A stretch of 64,000 nucleotides of DNA from positions 1-64,000 of the forward strand of contig NZ_JAFCNB010000010.1 of NCBI RefSeq assembly GCF_017896165.1, read 5' to 3'. The notes beneath the pieces are model-generated. The model was not told the DNA's origin. It did not search any database and saw only the letters and a program-made list of their open reading frames with translations. A program made the position numbers and the translations under genes. This stretch comes from Microbispora oryzae (GTDB taxonomy: Bacteria; Actinomycetota; Actinomycetes; Streptosporangiales; Streptosporangiaceae). This document shows, one piece after another, positions 55,759 through 64,000 of this stretch; positions within the stretch are counted from its first letter, which is position 1, and each line of letters opens with the position of its first letter.

Positions 55759-56946
55759 TCAAGGCCGTCCCTGGATCATGGCGTGGGTGCCGGTCGTACG
55801 CCAGGGGCGGCCGGCCGCGTCGAGGGCCGCGAGAACAGGCTCGGGCACACCGACGAGCGCGTCCGACTTCAGCGTGCGCAGCGCCACCAGGGGTCCGGGG
55901 AAATAGCCGGTGACCTCGGCGAACGGAGTCAAGGCCGGCCACATCAGGTCGCCGACGAGCCTCCGGTAGTTCAGGTCGCCCTTGGTGATGGTGAGGGACG
56001 CCGCGGCGAACTCGGCACGCAGGTCGTCCGGCATGTCGCGGTACGGCAGCGGGGCGCACGCGAACGGATGGGCACGCAGCGCGAGACGCCCCGAGCCCGT
56101 CGCGGCCCACAGCCGGCCGCCGGCCTTGCCCGCCTCGCCCGGGGCGTCGGCCAGCCGCCGCAGGCCCGCCGCGACGTCGGCCGGCGTGGCGTCCGACACG
56201 AAGTAGGGCTGCGGCTTGACGTGCAGCACCGCCCGCTCCGCCAGGCCCTCGGCGAGGAGGTGGTCGGCGAGCAGCAGGTCGGGCAGCAGTTCCCGGCCCG
56301 CGTTGTCGGCCACGATGACGACCGTTCCCGGCGGCCGGCCGCGCAGCAGCGACCAGAGCAGCTCGGTGTCGTCGACGACGAGGCCGTCGGCGCGCTCGTC
56401 GTGGTCGTCGTCCGTCAGGGTGACCGCGAACGACAGGTCCGCGCGGTTGCCCCACAGGGAGCCCAGCAGGAGCGCCGCGGCCCGCTCCGCGGCGGGCAGC
56501 GCGGCCGTTTCGTCGAGGGCCGCCAGCTCGCCGTCGACCACGGAACCGGCCAGCTCGGCCTGCTTCATCGGCCCGAACGGGTCCACCCCGCGCCACGGGC
56601 CGTCGCCGAAGTAGCCGGTGGCGTCGAGCAGCTTGCGGTAGAAGTAGCTCTCGGCCCACAGGAACGGCGCGTCGACGTACCGGCCGCCGAGCCTGCCCCG
56701 GCCCCACTCGGCCCACGCGGCGTGGTCGTGCTCCGACGGGTCGAGCGGCTTCATGACGTCGCACACGACCTCGTCCAGCAGCCGGTCCAGCGCGCCGTGC
56801 CGGTCGGGCGTCCAGGGCAGGGCCTGCCTGACCTGCTCGATCAGGACGGGGTGCCGGTCGCGGAACACCGTCAGCGCGTACGAGCCCGGCACGTTGCCCA
56901 GGATCGGCGGCGCCTGCGGCTCCGTGTCGCCGTACGCGTGGCTCAT
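55759..56946 (-). CDS. ARMT1/DUF89-family damage-control phosphatase
   Basis: A 395-residue metal-dependent phosphatase. Landmarks of the DUF89 fold: WAESYFYRKLL, LWGNRADLSF (metal Asn/Asp), VIVADNAGRELLPDLLLADHLL (metal Asp and Asn) and LTITKGDLNYRRLVGD. Family members remove phosphate from damaged or over-phosphorylated metabolites; eukaryotic ARMT1 was first described as a protein carboxyl methyltransferase. ATG at 56946. It is convergent with the HAD gene and alone in its transcription unit. Confidence 0.9.
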   Translation of the reverse strand: MSHAYGDTEPQAPPILGNVPGSYALTVFRDRHPVLIEQVRQALPWTPDRHGALDRLLDEVVCDVMKPLDPSEHDHAAWAEWGRGRLGGRYVDAPFLWAESYFYRKLLDATGYFGDGPWRGVDPFGPMKQAELAGSVVDGELAALDETAALPAAERAAALLLGSLWGNRADLSFAVTLTDDDHDERADGLVVDDTELLWSLLRGRPPGTVVIVADNAGRELLPDLLLADHLLAEGLAERAVLHVKPQPYFVSDATPADVAAGLRRLADAPGEAGKAGGRLWAATGSGRLALRAHPFACAPLPYRDMPDDLRAEFAAASLTITKGDLNYRRLVGDLMWPALTPFAEVTGYFPGPLVALRTLKSDALVGVPEPVLAALDAAGRPWRTTGTHAMIQGRP

Positions 56947-57041
56947 TTCCGGACATCCTCCCGAGCGTTGGAACCTTCAGCCAAGTTAAGCGCAGGGCCG
57001 GCCGACACCGAAAAGGCGGTCGGGAGTTCGGGGGCCTGCCT

Positions 57042-57065
57042 GCCGCAACACGTTCCGGTTGCGGC
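57042..57065. promoter_or_regulatory. Inverted repeats in the divergent region before a LysR gene
   Basis: GCCGCAAC / GTTGCGGC (57042-57049, 57058-57065) is a perfect 8-bp inverted repeat. Nearby are TGCCGG-TGTTT-CCGGCA (57089-57105), directly after TTGACC, and CAGGTT-TCATC-AACCTG (57129-57145). The last, nearest the LysR start, is a plausible LysR contact. Confidence 0.45.
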
Positions 57066-57220
57066 CCTCTCCGGGATCGCCCTTGACCTGCCGGTGTTTC
57101 CGGCAAGACCGTCCGGAATCCCGATAACAGGTTTCATCAACCTGACTCACAAATAGCTTGATCGACCAGTTAAGTCAAATTTCGTGACAATGTGGGATTG
57201 CAGCCATACGACCGTGGTCG

Positions 57221-57226
57221 TACCGT
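57221..57226 (+). promoter_or_regulatory. -10 box for leaderless LysR mRNA
   Basis: TACCGT ends 6 nt before the ATG at 57233; no ribosome site. Confidence 0.5.
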
Positions 57227-57232
57227 CCCGGT

Positions 57233-58213
57233 ATGGATCTGGAGATCCGCCATCTCAGAGTTGTGAGCGCCGTCGCGGAGACGGGCAGCGTCACCAAGGC
57301 CGCGGCGAGGCTCGGTCTCGCCCAGCCGTCGCTCACCGCACAGTTGAAGCGCATCGAGCGCTCCCTCGGCGGTCCCCTGTTCGAACGCGACCGCAACGGA
57401 GCCCGCCCCACTCCCCTTGGCGAGATGGTGCTGGCGCGGGCGCGGGTGCTGCTTCCCGCCGTACGGGAGTTGCAGGAGGACGCCGTCCGCTTCGCCAACA
57501 CGCCCGCGGAGATGCCCGGCTACCGGCTGGGGGCCACTCACGGACCCATCCTCGGCGGCCTGGTGGAGCGTCTCACGGCCGCGCAGCCGGGCGCCCCCGT
57601 CATCACCCGGACGTCCTGGTCGGCCCGGGAGCTCACCGCCCAGGTGTCCGCCGGCCGGCTCGACTTCGTGCTGCTCGGGACCTGCGGCGAGAGCCCGCCT
57701 CCGGCGGCGGACGCGATGAGCTGGGGCGTCGTCGGCACCGACCCCGTCTTCGTGCTGCTCGCGGAGGACCACCCGCTGGCGGGCGAGAGCGAGCTCGAGC
57801 TGTCGCGGCTGGCCGACCAGCGCTGGATGGCCGCGCCCGGCGACGGCTGCTTCGCCGACTGCTTCGCCGCCGCGTGCGCGCGGGCCGGCTTCGTCCCGAT
57901 GTCCATCTACGAGACCGACGTGCCCACCTGCCTCCACCTCGTCGGCGCGGGCAAGGCCGTCGCGCTGTGCCAGGCCACCTTCCAGCTCACCTCGGGTCTC
58001 GTCATGATGCCGATCACGGGCGCGCCGCTCCGCTGGCGGCATCTGCTCGGATGGCGTTCCGGCTCCTTCTCGGCGGGCGTCGCGCCCGTGGTGGCGGAGC
58101 ACGCGCGCGCCGCCCACGCGGAGGCGGTGGGACGGAGCGCGCGTTACAAAAAGTGGCTAGTCGCAAATCCTATATTCGGTACGTTCAATATTCCGGTGAC
58201 AGAGGTGAGTTGA
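57233..58213 (+). CDS. LysR-family transcriptional regulator
   Basis: A 326-residue regulator. Winged helix at 1-65 (LEIRHLRVVSAVAETGSVTKAAARLGLAQPSLTAQLKRIERSLGGPLF), then a co-inducer domain (RLDFVLLGTCGESPP; FVLLAEDHPLAGESELELSRL). The last ~20 codons are noticeably AT-rich and overlap what looks like the promoter of the following protease gene. It lies 60 bp upstream of the first of two secreted proteases, in the same direction, so it may control them. Confidence 0.93.
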   Translation: MDLEIRHLRVVSAVAETGSVTKAAARLGLAQPSLTAQLKRIERSLGGPLFERDRNGARPTPLGEMVLARARVLLPAVRELQEDAVRFANTPAEMPGYRLGATHGPILGGLVERLTAAQPGAPVITRTSWSARELTAQVSAGRLDFVLLGTCGESPPPAADAMSWGVVGTDPVFVLLAEDHPLAGESELELSRLADQRWMAAPGDGCFADCFAAACARAGFVPMSIYETDVPTCLHLVGAGKAVALCQATFQLTSGLVMMPITGAPLRWRHLLGWRSGSFSAGVAPVVAEHARAAHAEAVGRSARYKKWLVANPIFGTFNIPVTEVS

Positions 58214-58265
58214 TCGATCGGTTCGCGAGCCCTCCTCGGTACGTTCAGCGCTCCCCGTACCGAGG
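58176..58265 (+). repeat. 12-bp direct repeat and 10-bp hairpin before the protease genes
   Basis: TCGGTACGTTCA occurs at 58176-58187 (inside the end of LysR) and again at 58236-58247, exactly 60 bp apart. The second copy is part of a perfect 10-bp inverted repeat CCTCGGTACG / CGTACCGAGG (58234-58243, 58256-58265). Its right arm abuts the protease ribosome site (GAGGAG), so the hairpin could mask it. Confidence 0.65.
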
Positions 58266-58273
58266 AGAAGCAG

Positions 58274-59533
58274 ATGCCGCACATACTCATCGCCGCCCTA
58301 TACACCCTCTTCGCCGCCCTGACCTCGCTGACCGTCGCCCCCGTCGCGGCAGCCGCGGCCACCGAGCCCGGCCCCGCCCGTGGCACCACTCCGCCTCTGT
58401 CCGTGCCCCCGCAGGCGGTGCTGGACGGGCTGCGGCGCGACCTCGGGCTCACCGCTCCGCAGGCGGAGGAGCGGCTGGCCAACGAGTCGCGGGCGAGCGC
58501 CGTCGAGGAGCGGCTGCGCGGCCGCCTGGGCGACGCCTTCGCCGGGGCCTGGGTCCTCGGGCCCACCTCGGCCACCCTGGTCGTGGCCACCACCGACGCC
58601 GCGCGGATCCCCGACATCGAGGCCGAGAACGCCGTCCCCAAGATGGTGTCCCATTCGCTGGCGCAGCTCACCGCCGCGAAGGCCGCGCTCGACCTGGCCG
58701 CCGCCACCGCCCCCGTCTCGACGCCCATCTGGTACGTGGACACGCGGGCCAACAACGTCACCGTGCTGTCGTCCCGGCCCGCCGAGGCGGCCGCGTTCGT
58801 GGCCGGCGCCGGCGCCGACCCCACGGTGGTGCGCGTGATGCCGTCGGACGAACGGCCCCGGCCGCTCTACGACCTGCGGGGCGGCGACCCCTACTACGTC
58901 AACGACTCCGTCCGGTGCTCGATCGGCTTCTCCGTCGTACGCGGGGGCACGAGCGGATTCGTCAGCGCCGGCCACTGCGGCCGGGCCGGCTACCCGACCA
59001 CCGCCTTCAACAACCAGGTCGGCCAGGGCGTCTTCCAGGGGTCGTCCTTCCCCGGAAACGATTACTCCTGGGTCGCGACGAACTCCTCCTGGGCGGCCCG
59101 GCCCTGGGTGAACAACGGCAACGGCGGCAGCGTGGCCGTCACCGGATCCGCTCCCGCTGTCGAAGGGGCCTCGGTGTGCCGCTCCGGCTCCACCTCGGGC
59201 TGGCACTGCGGCACGGTCGAGCAGCGCAACACCAGCGTCACGTACGGCGAGGGCACCGTCACCGGGCTGACCCGCACCAGCGTGTGCGCCGAGCCGGGCG
59301 ACTCGGGCGGCCCGTTCATCTCCGGCGGACAGGCCCAGGGCGTCACCTCGGGCGGCTCCGGCAACTGCGCCTCCGGCGGGATCACCTACTTCCAGCCCGT
59401 CGACGAGATCCTCTCGGCCTACGGGCTCACGCTCGTCACCTCCGGCATCACCTCAAGCCCCGCGCCCGGCCCGGTCCCCACTCCTGCCCTCAGCCCGGTC
59501 GCGTCGGCCGCGCGGCGAGCCGTCCTTCCATAG
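58274..59533 (+). CDS. Secreted alpha-lytic/streptogrisin-type serine protease 1
   Basis: A 419-residue preproprotein. A Sec signal peptide (~1-28, LIAALYTLFAALTSLTVAPVAAAA) is followed by a prodomain of the alpha-lytic protease type (LGLTAPQAEERLANESRA; AGAWVLGPTSATLVVATTD) to ~200, then the catalytic domain with His in FVSAGHCG, Asp in GNDYSWV and Ser in EPGDSGGPF. Paired cysteines (CSIGF/HCG; VCRSG/HCG) fit the family disulfides. A ~30-residue Pro/Ser tail (SPAPGPVPTPALSP) extends beyond the usual end LTLVTSG. Probably self-matured and released for nutrient scavenging. Confidence 0.94.
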   Translation: MPHILIAALYTLFAALTSLTVAPVAAAAATEPGPARGTTPPLSVPPQAVLDGLRRDLGLTAPQAEERLANESRASAVEERLRGRLGDAFAGAWVLGPTSATLVVATTDAARIPDIEAENAVPKMVSHSLAQLTAAKAALDLAAATAPVSTPIWYVDTRANNVTVLSSRPAEAAAFVAGAGADPTVVRVMPSDERPRPLYDLRGGDPYYVNDSVRCSIGFSVVRGGTSGFVSAGHCGRAGYPTTAFNNQVGQGVFQGSSFPGNDYSWVATNSSWAARPWVNNGNGGSVAVTGSAPAVEGASVCRSGSTSGWHCGTVEQRNTSVTYGEGTVTGLTRTSVCAEPGDSGGPFISGGQAQGVTSGGSGNCASGGITYFQPVDEILSAYGLTLVTSGITSSPAPGPVPTPALSPVASAARRAVLP

Positions 59534-59619
59534 GCCCGTGGTAGGGGCGAACTGATAGATCCACACGCGGGGGCCGCCACGTTACGGTGACGGCACCCCA
59601 CCGACAAGGAGAGCCCTCC

Positions 59620-60774
59620 ATGCTTCACAGACGCACGGTTATCGCCGGATGCGCTCTGACCATGGCCGCCCTCGCCCTGGTCGCCACCCCCGCCATGGCG
59701 CAGACCGCCGCCTCCTCCTCGTCCTCCTCCCCCGTCAAGCCGCCGCCCGCGATGATCGAGGCCATGCAGCGCGACCTCGGCATCAGCGCCGCCCAGGCCG
59801 AGGCCCGCATCGCGAACGAGTCCCGCGCGAGCGCGACCGAGGCCAAGGTCCAGGCGTCGCTCGGCGGCAGCTTCGCCGGCACCTGGGTGACCGGCCCCAC
59901 GTCGGCCACGCAGATCGTCGCGACGACCGACGCCGGCCAGGCGGGCGCCATCCTCGCCTCCGGCGCCCAGCCCCAGATCGTCGGCCGCTCGCTGGCCACG
60001 CTGACCACCGCCAAGGACGCCCTGGACCGGGCCGCGGCGAACGCTCCGGCCGGCGTCTCCGCCTGGTACGTCGACGTGCGGAGCAACAGCGTCGTCGTCC
60101 AGGCCGCCCAGCCTGCGGACGCCGAGGCGTTCGTCGCCGCCAGCGGCGCCGACACGAGCGCCGTACAGGTCGTCCAGTCCGCCGAACAGCCGCAGACCTT
60201 CTACGACGTCCGCGGCGGCGACGCGTACTACATCGCGAACCGGGCCCGCTGCTCGGTCGGCTTCTCGGTGCGGCGGGGCAGCACGAACGGCTTCGTCAGC
60301 GCCGGCCACTGCGCCACCGTCGGGAGCAGCCTCACCGGCTACAACCAGGTGGCCATGGGGTCGTTCCAGGGCTACTCCTTCCCCGGCAACGACTACTCCT
60401 GGGCCGCGGTGAACAGCAACTGGACCCCGCGCCCGTGGGTCAGGGGCAGCAGCGGCAACGTGACAGTGAGTGGTTCCACCGTCGCCGTCGTCGGCGCCTC
60501 GATCTGCCGCTCCGGCTCCACCACGGGCTGGCACTGCGGCACGGTCCAGCAGCGCAACACCAGCGTCCGCTACCAGGAGGGCACCGTCTCCGAGTTGACC
60601 CGCACCAACGTGTGCGCCGAGCCGGGCGACTCGGGCGGCCCGTTCATCTCCGGCAGCCAGGCCCAGGGCGTCACCTCGGGCGGCTCCGGCAACTGCACCT
60701 ACGGCGGCACGACCTACTTCCAGCCGGTCAACGAGATCCTGTCGGTCTACGGCCTCACGCTCGTGACCGGCTGA
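59620..60774 (+). CDS. Secreted alpha-lytic/streptogrisin-type serine protease 2
   Basis: A 384-residue paralogue of the preceding protease; AAGGAG fixes the ATG at 59620. Signal peptide MLHRRTVIAGCALTMAALAL to ATPAMA, a Ser-rich stretch, the prodomain (LGISAAQAEARIANESRA; AGTWVTGPTSATQIVATTD), then His in FVSAGHCA, Asp in GNDYSWA and Ser in EPGDSGGPF. It ends LTLVTG without the extra tail of its neighbour. The pair is an obvious tandem duplication, with the catalytic domains more alike than the prodomains. Confidence 0.94.
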   Translation: MLHRRTVIAGCALTMAALALVATPAMAQTAASSSSSSPVKPPPAMIEAMQRDLGISAAQAEARIANESRASATEAKVQASLGGSFAGTWVTGPTSATQIVATTDAGQAGAILASGAQPQIVGRSLATLTTAKDALDRAAANAPAGVSAWYVDVRSNSVVVQAAQPADAEAFVAASGADTSAVQVVQSAEQPQTFYDVRGGDAYYIANRARCSVGFSVRRGSTNGFVSAGHCATVGSSLTGYNQVAMGSFQGYSFPGNDYSWAAVNSNWTPRPWVRGSSGNVTVSGSTVAVVGASICRSGSTTGWHCGTVQQRNTSVRYQEGTVSELTRTNVCAEPGDSGGPFISGSQAQGVTSGGSGNCTYGGTTYFQPVNEILSVYGLTLVTG

Positions 60775-60789
60775 CCCGCCGGAGCGCTC

Positions 60790-60826
60790 ACGGCGCCGCC
60801 GTTCCTCGGGGGGACGGCGGCGCCGT
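60790..60826. terminator. Strong bidirectional terminator
   Basis: Perfect 13-bp stem ACGGCGCCGCCGT / ACGGCGGCGCCGT with 11-nt loop, between the convergent protease and acyl-CoA dehydrogenase genes. Confidence 0.8.
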
Positions 60827-60856
60827 CGCGCGGAGATCAGCCGGTCACTCGCCGGG

Positions 60857-63079
60857 TCATCTGCCGGGCTCCGGGTCGCGCGGCAGCCCGAGCATGCGCT
60901 CGCCGATGATGTTGAGCTGCACCTCGGTGGTCCCGCCGTAGATCGTCATGGCTCTGGTCGCCAGGATCGCGCGGTTCCAGTAGCCCGCGTCGCCGAGTCT
61001 CCAGTCGGCCGCGGTGACGGCGGCCGGGCCCAGCAGGCGCACCGCCGCCTCCGACACGCGCTGGGCGTGCGAGGTCGAGAGCAGCTTCCGCACCGAGGCG
61101 TCGGCGCCCGGCTCGGCGCCGGCGAGCTGCCTGAGCGTCACCCGAAGCGACAGCGCGGCGATCGCGTGGCTCTCGCACACCACCTCGGCGATCTCCTGCC
61201 GTTCCGCGGGCGTGAGGTCGCGGCCGAGCCGCCCGGCCAGCCCCAGCAGGTCGGGGACGGAGGCTCCGGTGCCGCCCGAGCCCGACGACAGCGACACGCG
61301 CTCGTTCGACAGCGTGTTGCGGGCGACCCGCCAGCCGTCACCGGGCTCGCCCACCACCAGGTCGTCCGGCACGAAGACGTCGTCGAAGAAGACCTCGTTG
61401 AAGAGGTTCTCCCCGGTCATCTCGGTGAGCGGCCGCACGGTGACCCCGGGCGCCCGCATGTCCACGACGAAATAGGTGATGCCGTCGTGCTTGGGCTTGG
61501 TCGCGTCGGAGCGGGCGACGCAGATGCCCCACTGCGCCACGTGCGCGACCGAGGTCCAGATCTTCTGGCCGTTGAGCCGCCAGCCGCCCTCGACCTTGTC
61601 GGCCCTCATCCGCAGCGAGGCGAGGTCGGACCCGGCCTCCGGCTCCGAAAAGAGCTGGCACCACACGATCTCGCCGCTTAGCGTGCCCGGCAGGAAACGC
61701 TCCTGCTGATCCGGCGTGCCGTACGAGACGATGGACGGCACCACCCACGCACCGATGATCATCTGCGGTGGTTTGACGGCGGCGGCCCGCGTCTCCTGGT
61801 GGATCAGCACCTGCTCCAGCGGCGACGCCGCGCGGCCCCAGGGGCGCGGCAGGTGCGGCATGACGAAGCCGGCCCGCGCGAGGGCGCGGTCGCGCTCCTT
61901 GCCCTCCAGCGCGGCGATCTCCGCGAGCTCGGCGCGGATCCGCTCACGCAGCGGCTCCGCCTCGGCCGGCAGGTCGACCCGCATCTCCCTGGTGACACCC
62001 GCGAGCACGAGCCCGGCGACGGTCTCCGCCCATCCGGACGACGGGCCGAGCAGCGCACGCAGGGTCAGCGCCCGCCGGTAGTAGAGGTGGGCGTCGTGCT
62101 CGAAGGTGTACCCGACGCCGCCGAAGACCTGGATGGCGTCCCCGGCGCACCGCACAGCGGCGTCCGGCGCCGTCACGCCCGCGACGGCCGCCGCGAACGC
62201 GCGTTCCTCGCCCTCCGCGCGGGCGGCGTCCCAGACCGTGGCCCGCGCCTGCTCCAGGGCGACCAGCATCCGGGAGAGCTTGTGCTTGACGCCCTGGAAC
62301 TGCCCGATCGGGCGGCCGAACTGCACCCTGACCCTGGCGTAATCGGCGGCGGCGGCCACGCACCACGCCGCCACCCCCGTGGCGTCCGCGCCCAGGACGA
62401 CGGCGGCCAGGTCGAGCACCCGCGCACGGGTCAGGCCGGTCAGGACCCGCTCCTCCGGTACGGCCGCGCCGTCGACCTCCACTCTGGCGACCCCACGGGT
62501 GAGGTCGAGCGGGCGGATGGGGGTGACGGCCGTCTGGGGGGCGTCGAGGGCCACCCACTCCTCCCCGCGATCGGTGGTCACGGGCAGGACGAGCACCTCG
62601 GCGAGCGTCGCGCCGAGGACCGGTTCGACCGTCCCGTGCACGGTCAGCACACCTGACTCGCGGACACCGGACAGCGCGCCCGTGAGAGCGCCGGTGAGAG
62701 CGACGGCGCCGACCGCCGATCCGTCCGCGAGCCGCGGGAGCAGGTCCGCCTGGGCCTTCGCGGCGCCCGAGGCGAGGATCGCCGCGCTCGCCAGCACCGT
62801 CGGCACGTACGGACCGGGCGCGACCCGCTCGGCCAGGGCCTCGATCGCCACGGCCGCCTCAAGCAGCCCGTATCCCGAGCCGCCGAACTCCTCCGGCACA
62901 TGCAGCCCGAGCAGGCCCTGGCCCGCCAGGGCGGCCCAGAATCCGGGACGCTCCTCGGCCTCGGAGGAGGCCGCCGCGCCGACGGCGCGCCGGACCAGAT
63001 CGCCGGGCACGGCGCGTTCGGCCCAGCCGGTCACCGACTCCCTCAGCGCCTCGTGCTCCTCGCTCAGCCCGATCGCCAT
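60857..63079 (-). CDS. Double-domain acyl-CoA dehydrogenase
   Basis: A 740-residue protein with two acyl-CoA dehydrogenase units in one frame. The first (~1-355) has LGLHVPEEFGGSGYGLLEAAVAIEAL and a C-terminal helical part with ADAIQVFGGVGYTFEHDAHLYYR. The second (~365-735) has WCQLFSEPEAGSDLASLRMRAD, NGQKIWTSVAHVAQWGI and AMTIYGGTTEVQLNIIGERMLGLP, typical flavin and substrate motifs. The first unit lacks the usual SEPxAGSD flavin loop, so it may be structural, as in heteromeric FadE pairs where only one partner keeps an active site. Probably acts in fatty-acid or sterol side-chain oxidation. Confidence 0.92.
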   Translation of the reverse strand: MAIGLSEEHEALRESVTGWAERAVPGDLVRRAVGAAASSEAEERPGFWAALAGQGLLGLHVPEEFGGSGYGLLEAAVAIEALAERVAPGPYVPTVLASAAILASGAAKAQADLLPRLADGSAVGAVALTGALTGALSGVRESGVLTVHGTVEPVLGATLAEVLVLPVTTDRGEEWVALDAPQTAVTPIRPLDLTRGVARVEVDGAAVPEERVLTGLTRARVLDLAAVVLGADATGVAAWCVAAAADYARVRVQFGRPIGQFQGVKHKLSRMLVALEQARATVWDAARAEGEERAFAAAVAGVTAPDAAVRCAGDAIQVFGGVGYTFEHDAHLYYRRALTLRALLGPSSGWAETVAGLVLAGVTREMRVDLPAEAEPLRERIRAELAEIAALEGKERDRALARAGFVMPHLPRPWGRAASPLEQVLIHQETRAAAVKPPQMIIGAWVVPSIVSYGTPDQQERFLPGTLSGEIVWCQLFSEPEAGSDLASLRMRADKVEGGWRLNGQKIWTSVAHVAQWGICVARSDATKPKHDGITYFVVDMRAPGVTVRPLTEMTGENLFNEVFFDDVFVPDDLVVGEPGDGWRVARNTLSNERVSLSSGSGGTGASVPDLLGLAGRLGRDLTPAERQEIAEVVCESHAIAALSLRVTLRQLAGAEPGADASVRKLLSTSHAQRVSEAAVRLLGPAAVTAADWRLGDAGYWNRAILATRAMTIYGGTTEVQLNIIGERMLGLPRDPEPGR

Positions 63080-63107
63080 CCGGTCCTCCCGCGCCAGCGT
63101 CCGTTAC

Positions 63108-63120
63108 AGAACCAAATTCT
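63108..63120. promoter_or_regulatory. Palindromic site before the acyl-CoA dehydrogenase gene
   Basis: AGAA-CCAAA-TTCT, inside an AT-rich patch 29-41 bp upstream of the minus-strand ATG, next to a minus-strand TAGAAT that could be a -10 box. It loosely resembles TetR-type (KstR/FadR-like) operators of lipid genes, but the match is imperfect. Confidence 0.4.
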
Positions 63121-63265
63121 AGAGGAAAGTTCGACGGCGGGAACTGGGCAAACCACTGCAATATCACCCACCTGCGACGAGCGCCGCCCATCACCTCCAT
63201 GACCTGGGAGTTCTCCCGGGCGCGGCGCCCCATGAGGGCGAGCGCGCACGGGTAGAGAGGGGACT

Positions 63266-64000
63266 ATGGAGCTTTCGGGGAAGATCGTTCGGCTGGCGGC
63301 GACCGGCCTGGTCGCACTGTCGGTCGCGGGATGCCACGCCGGAGGCCCGGCCGGACCCGCGCCCAGGAGCGACGTACGGGCGACGACACCGGGTCCGGCG
63401 ACCACGGTGGCGCCGGCCCAGCTGGAGACCGACTTCGAGCGGGTCATCAAGAAGGTGCTGCCGGCGATCGTCCAGATCACCACGACCCAGGCCCTGGGTT
63501 CCGGCATCGTCTACGACACCGGCGGTCACATCCTCACCAACGCCCACGTCGTGGGCACCTCGCGCGAGTTCCAGGTGACCCTGGCCACGGGGGGCCGCCC
63601 CAGGAAGGCCCACCTGGTCAACACCTTCCCCGCCGGCGACCTCGCCGTGATCCGGGTCGACGACGCCCGGGGCCTCACCCCCGCCGTCTTCGGCCGGTCG
63701 GCCGACCTGCAGGTGGGGCAGCTCGTGCTCGCGATGGGCAACCCGCTCGGCTTCTCCGGCAGCGTCACCGAGGGCATCGTGTCGGCCCTCGGCCGTACCG
63801 TCTCGGGCGAGAGCCACGGCGGCTCGGCCCCGGCGATCATCACGAACGCCATCCAGACCTCCGCGCCGATCAATCCCGGCAACAGCGGCGGCGCCCTCGT
63901 CGACCTGTCCGGCAACGTCATCGGGATCCCCACCCTCGCCGCGGTCGACCCCGACCTCGGCGCGGCCCCCGGCATCGGCTTCGCGATTCCCAGCGACACC
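63266..64000 (+). CDS. HtrA/DegP-like trypsin-fold lipoprotein protease (cut by window edge)
   Basis: The first 245 codons are in the window, open to the right edge. The ATG at 63266 has GAGGGG upstream. A short N-terminus with lipobox (LVALSVAGC) predicts a lipid-anchored extracellular protein. After a Pro/Thr linker comes a serine protease domain with His in GHILTNAHVV, Asp in AGDLAVIRVD, and Ser in INPGNSGGALVDLSGNVIGI. GFAIPSDT at the edge matches the end of the HtrA protease domain; a C-terminal PDZ domain may follow outside the window. Likely role: envelope protein quality control. Confidence 0.93.
   Translation, partial: MELSGKIVRLAATGLVALSVAGCHAGGPAGPAPRSDVRATTPGPATTVAPAQLETDFERVIKKVLPAIVQITTTQALGSGIVYDTGGHILTNAHVVGTSREFQVTLATGGRPRKAHLVNTFPAGDLAVIRVDDARGLTPAVFGRSADLQVGQLVLAMGNPLGFSGSVTEGIVSALGRTVSGESHGGSAPAIITNAIQTSAPINPGNSGGALVDLSGNVIGIPTLAAVDPDLGAAPGIGFAIPSDT

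Noticed and set aside
60857-63079. Two adjacent dehydrogenase genes mis-joined
   Set aside because: The junction (~355-370) is a smooth helical linker in one frame, and double-domain versions are known in actinobacteria.

Overview
The window is high-GC (roughly 70%), gene-dense actinomycete DNA. GTG and TTG starts, genes without a Shine-Dalgarno site, GC-rich hairpin terminators without U tracts, a carbohydrate ABC importer lacking its own ATPase, SURF1 next to DUF3817, and streptogrisin-like proteases all point to a filamentous actinobacterium. Streptosporangiaceae (Nonomuraea, Microbispora, Streptosporangium and relatives) is my best guess, but that is inference from gene content, not a phylogenetic result.

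Layout. 1-9.5 kb: the start of a large LuxR-type ATPase regulator at the left edge, a membrane protein, two divergent regulator/target units with clear operators (HxlR at 2.5 kb, TetR with a cupin-VOC pair at 4.2 kb), a secreted GH95 fucosidase-like enzyme with a ricin-type lectin tail, then a worn region with two gene relics (a nucleotidyltransferase-like tail and a serine recombinase tail) beside a tRNA-Arg(CCG). 9.5-20.4 kb: a CheY-like regulator, a DUF5666-like secreted protein whose repeat tail is cut by a stop codon, a 28-residue ORF in front of a TIM-barrel-like protein, a two-component system whose kinase is fused to a DUF4153/4173 membrane domain, arylamine N-acetyltransferase, a hemerythrin gene behind a stress-sigma-like promoter, and DUF3817/SURF1. 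20.4-31.4 kb: gamma-glutamyltransferase, a NarL-type two-component system, a Cys-rich small protein with a TauE/SafE-cupredoxin fusion, a Sel1-repeat protein, alanine dehydrogenase, a class III aminotransferase and an M20 dipeptidase.

31.4-50.4 kb is the best-resolved functional region. A pectate lyase (PL3) and a solute-binding/VWA protein with a membrane coiled-coil partner precede a galactose locus. Six tightly packed minus-strand genes encode every activity of an oxidative De Ley-Doudoroff pathway: sugar dehydrogenase (SDR), D-galactonate dehydratase (DgoD), mutarotase, 2-keto-3-deoxy-6-phosphogalactonate aldolase, PfkB-type sugar-acid kinase and SMP-30 lactonase. A divergent AraC regulator separates them from a second minus-strand operon: GH97 alpha-galactosidase, a solute-binding lipoprotein, two permeases and a GH36 alpha-galactosidase. 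Read together, alpha-galactosides are imported intact, cleaved in the cytosol, and the galactose is oxidised to pyruvate and glyceraldehyde 3-phosphate.

50.4-64 kb: a threonine ammonia-lyase-like PLP enzyme divergent from a LysR regulator and a LysE-type exporter, a VC0807-like membrane protein, a TIM-barrel protein, a HAD phosphatase, an ARMT1/DUF89 phosphatase, another LysR regulator followed by two tandem alpha-lytic-type serine proteases, a double-domain acyl-CoA dehydrogenase, and the start of an HtrA-like lipoprotein protease cut by the right edge.

Recurring features: many monocistronic genes have a TANNNT -10 box 6-7 nt before the start codon, suggesting leaderless mRNAs, and several short tandem arrays with 14-15 bp units lie in or next to genes. 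I found no CRISPR array, prophage, intact IS element or obvious secondary-metabolite cluster.
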